From Ralstonia pickettii DTP0602 (lineage in GTDB: Bacteria > Pseudomonadota > Gammaproteobacteria > Burkholderiales > Burkholderiaceae), in the NCBI GenBank assembly GCA_000471925.1, contig CP006669.1:372001-436000 (forward strand): DNA of 64,000 bases. Direction: 5' to 3'. Shown here piece by piece: positions 62,419 to 64,000 of this stretch. The translations under genes and the position numbers were made by a program. The first letter of the stretch is position 1, and the number at the start of each line of letters is the position of its first letter. The notes beneath the pieces were generated by a model. It was not told where the DNA came from. It searched no databases and saw nothing but the letters and a program-made list of their open reading frames with translations.

Positions 62419-62940
62419 GCCCGCACGTCCCACATCTCCCACTCAACCGACGGCGCTCCGGAATCCGGCGCCGCAAGCGGACAGTTGCGCTCGCCGACTT
62501 GCTCGACCATGTTGCATGCTCAGCCTATCCACACAATCCTGATCTACCCCGACCGTCGCGCCATGACAGGAGCCGACTGATGCCCTGCCTCGCCCTTCCA
62601 GCCACAGCGCTACGGATCGGCCGAACCCATCAATCGCCATAGCCCGCATCACCGGCATCGCCGGACTCCGCGGTTTCCTCCCTTGAGGTTTGTTCAACGC
62701 CTGCCCTCATGCGCCTGGAGTTCTGCAGCCAAGGGCAGGCATCAAACAAACCTAAACAGGAGCGGACGCTCGAGACGATCCTATTGAACGGCAGGACTTG
62801 GGGTTAGAAGCGACGCGGACATCTTTGCCTACGTTCGCGGCCAGAGGGTATACGAGCCTACCAGGCTAGTGTCCTGTTCCGTTGTTAACCGATCTATGTT
62901 TGCGTAGGATGTTGGTATCAACGGAACGGGAGATACCAGC

Positions 62941-64000
62941 ATGCCAATGGGCCGACCGAAGGTAGAACTGGTGTTGAGCCAAGACGAACAGTCGCAACTT
63001 GCTTCGATGGCGCGTTCGCGCGCTATCCCGGCTGCGCTGGTGACGCGCGCGCGCATCGTCTTGGCGGCGGCTACAGGCGAGCCCAACAGCGAGATCGCCA
63101 AACGGCTGCAGCTCACGCGTGCCACTGTGGGCAAATGGCGCGCTCGGTTCCTTGAACGGCGCATCAATGGCCTGTACGACGAATTGCGCCCGGGCAAGCC
63201 GCGCACAATCGACGACGAGCGCGTGGCGGAACTCATCAAGACGACGCTGCATACGAAGCCTGCTGACGGGTCGACACACTGGAGTGTGCGGGCGGTGGCG
63301 GCCGAGACATCTATTTCGCCTACCAGCGTGCACCGCTATTTCAAGCTGTTGGGGCTGCAGCCGCATCGTAGCGAGACCTTCAAGCTGTCCACCGACGCGT
63401 TCTTCATCGAGAAGCTGCGCGACGTGGTGGGTCTGTACCTGAACCCGCCCGAGAACGCGTTGGTGCTGTGCGTGGATGAGAAGAGCCAGTGCCAGGCACT
63501 GGAGCGCACTCAGCCGATGCTGCCCATGGGCCTGGGCTATGTCGAGGGTGTCACCCACGACTACGTCCGTCACGGCACAACGACTCTGTTTGCCGCGCTG
63601 AACGTACTCAACGGTGCGGTGCTGGCCGAGTGCAAGCCGCGTCATCGGCACCAAGAGTTCCTCGCCTTCTTGCGTTCGATCGACAAGGCCGTTCCAGCCG
63701 AACTCGATGTGCATTGCATCGTGGATAACTACAGCAGCCATAAGCACCCCAAGGTCAAGGCGTGGCTGGCAGCCCGTCCGCGCTGGCACATGCATTTCAT
63801 CCCCACCTACAGTTCCTGGTTGAATCAGGTCGAGCGCTTTTTCTCGATCATCACCGGCAAGGCCATCCGTCGTGGCTCGTTCACCTCGGTCAAGGAGCTC
63901 GTGCAAAAAATCGATCGCTTCGTCGCTCACTACAACCAGAATTGCAAGCCATTCAACTGGACGGCCACCGCGGATTCGATTCTCGCCAAGCTAAATAGAC
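62941..64000 (+). CDS. IS630-family transposase, second element, cut by window end
   Basis: 353 codons are open to the end of the window, without stop. HTH: ASMARSRAIPAALVTRARIV and IAKRLQLTRATVGKWRARFL. Core: LCVDEKSQCQALERT (Asp), VHCIVDNYSSHKHP (Asp), YSSWLNQVERFFSI (Glu). About a third of the positions match the transposase at 15627, so it is a different IS of the same family. ATG 62941 is the first in-frame start; a few residues at the C terminus are outside the window. Confidence 0.9.
   Translation, partial: MPMGRPKVELVLSQDEQSQLASMARSRAIPAALVTRARIVLAAATGEPNSEIAKRLQLTRATVGKWRARFLERRINGLYDELRPGKPRTIDDERVAELIKTTLHTKPADGSTHWSVRAVAAETSISPTSVHRYFKLLGLQPHRSETFKLSTDAFFIEKLRDVVGLYLNPPENALVLCVDEKSQCQALERTQPMLPMGLGYVEGVTHDYVRHGTTTLFAALNVLNGAVLAECKPRHRHQEFLAFLRSIDKAVPAELDVHCIVDNYSSHKHPKVKAWLAARPRWHMHFIPTYSSWLNQVERFFSIITGKAIRRGSFTSVKELVQKIDRFVAHYNQNCKPFNWTATADSILAKLNR

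Larger units (their letters stand above)
60232..62761 (+). mobile_element. IS91-family element with tyrosine recombinase, copy 2
   Basis: Identical to copy 1 at 43790-46319 (offset 16,442) and in the same orientation. Flanks differ on both sides (left ends ...GGCGGCCAGT, right continues GCGGACGCTC). With copy 1 it encloses 13,912 bp. Confidence 0.9.

Overview
The window looks like an accessory, mobile-element-rich part of a high-GC betaproteobacterial genome of the Burkholderiales, most likely Cupriavidus or a close relative. This rests on the gene families present: Bug-type tripartite tricarboxylate transporter binding proteins, Burkholderiales-type porins and H-NS proteins, a phasin and an acetoacetyl-CoA reductase of the PHB pathway, and LexA boxes of the form CTGT-N8-ACAG. 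The genus is an inference from the reading of the proteins, not from a database search.

Layout. 0.3-10.6 kb: an unknown gene behind a LexA box, then a catabolic block. An AraC-type regulator reads divergently from two BKACE (DUF849) genes, an SDR, a quinone oxidoreductase-like gene, a Bug binding protein, a TauD/TfdA dioxygenase, a porin and a small hydrolase. 10.7-12.2 kb: relics (quinone reductase tail, a damaged alcohol dehydrogenase, an antisense VanB-type ferredoxin tail). 12.6-22 kb: a PIN toxin-antitoxin pair, small exported or membrane proteins, an IS630 element, a GmrSD-like (DUF262/HNH) gene cut by one in-frame amber codon, and a gene split by an IS3 element. 23-29 kb: a large BTAD/AAA regulator, a twice-deleted FAD oxidoreductase, a DUF1326-DUF2182 pair and an unusual histidine-rich/zinc-finger protein. 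29.4-36.6 kb: a histone-deacetylase-like enzyme, cax and ISKra4 relics, an NlpC/P60-like hydrolase, a Nudix hydrolase, H-NS and a complete IS5 element. 36.8-43.8 kb: tRNA-Leu(GAG), a DEDDh exonuclease, a second H-NS, decayed imuA-imuB with its LexA box, two toxin-antitoxin loci and a dif-like 28-bp site between them.

43.8-62.8 kb: two identical 2.53-kb IS91-type elements in direct orientation enclose about 13.9 kb. Inside are a divergent Bug gene and an operon of aldehyde dehydrogenase, TPP decarboxylase, beta-hydroxyacid dehydrogenase, cupin, DUF1330 and IclR genes, then an integrase, phaP and phaB, and several relics. The window ends inside a second IS630 transposase.

The genes fall into two catabolic modules (uptake protein, enzymes, dedicated regulator), several defence or addiction loci in varied states of decay, and many 3'-end relics (porin, TonB receptor, MFS, Cax, TMEM175). 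Three short dispersed structures are not explained by the genes: a 28-bp hairpin repeat in four or five places, a dif-like site, and a roughly 30-bp repeat shared by 13.8 kb and 42.6 kb.
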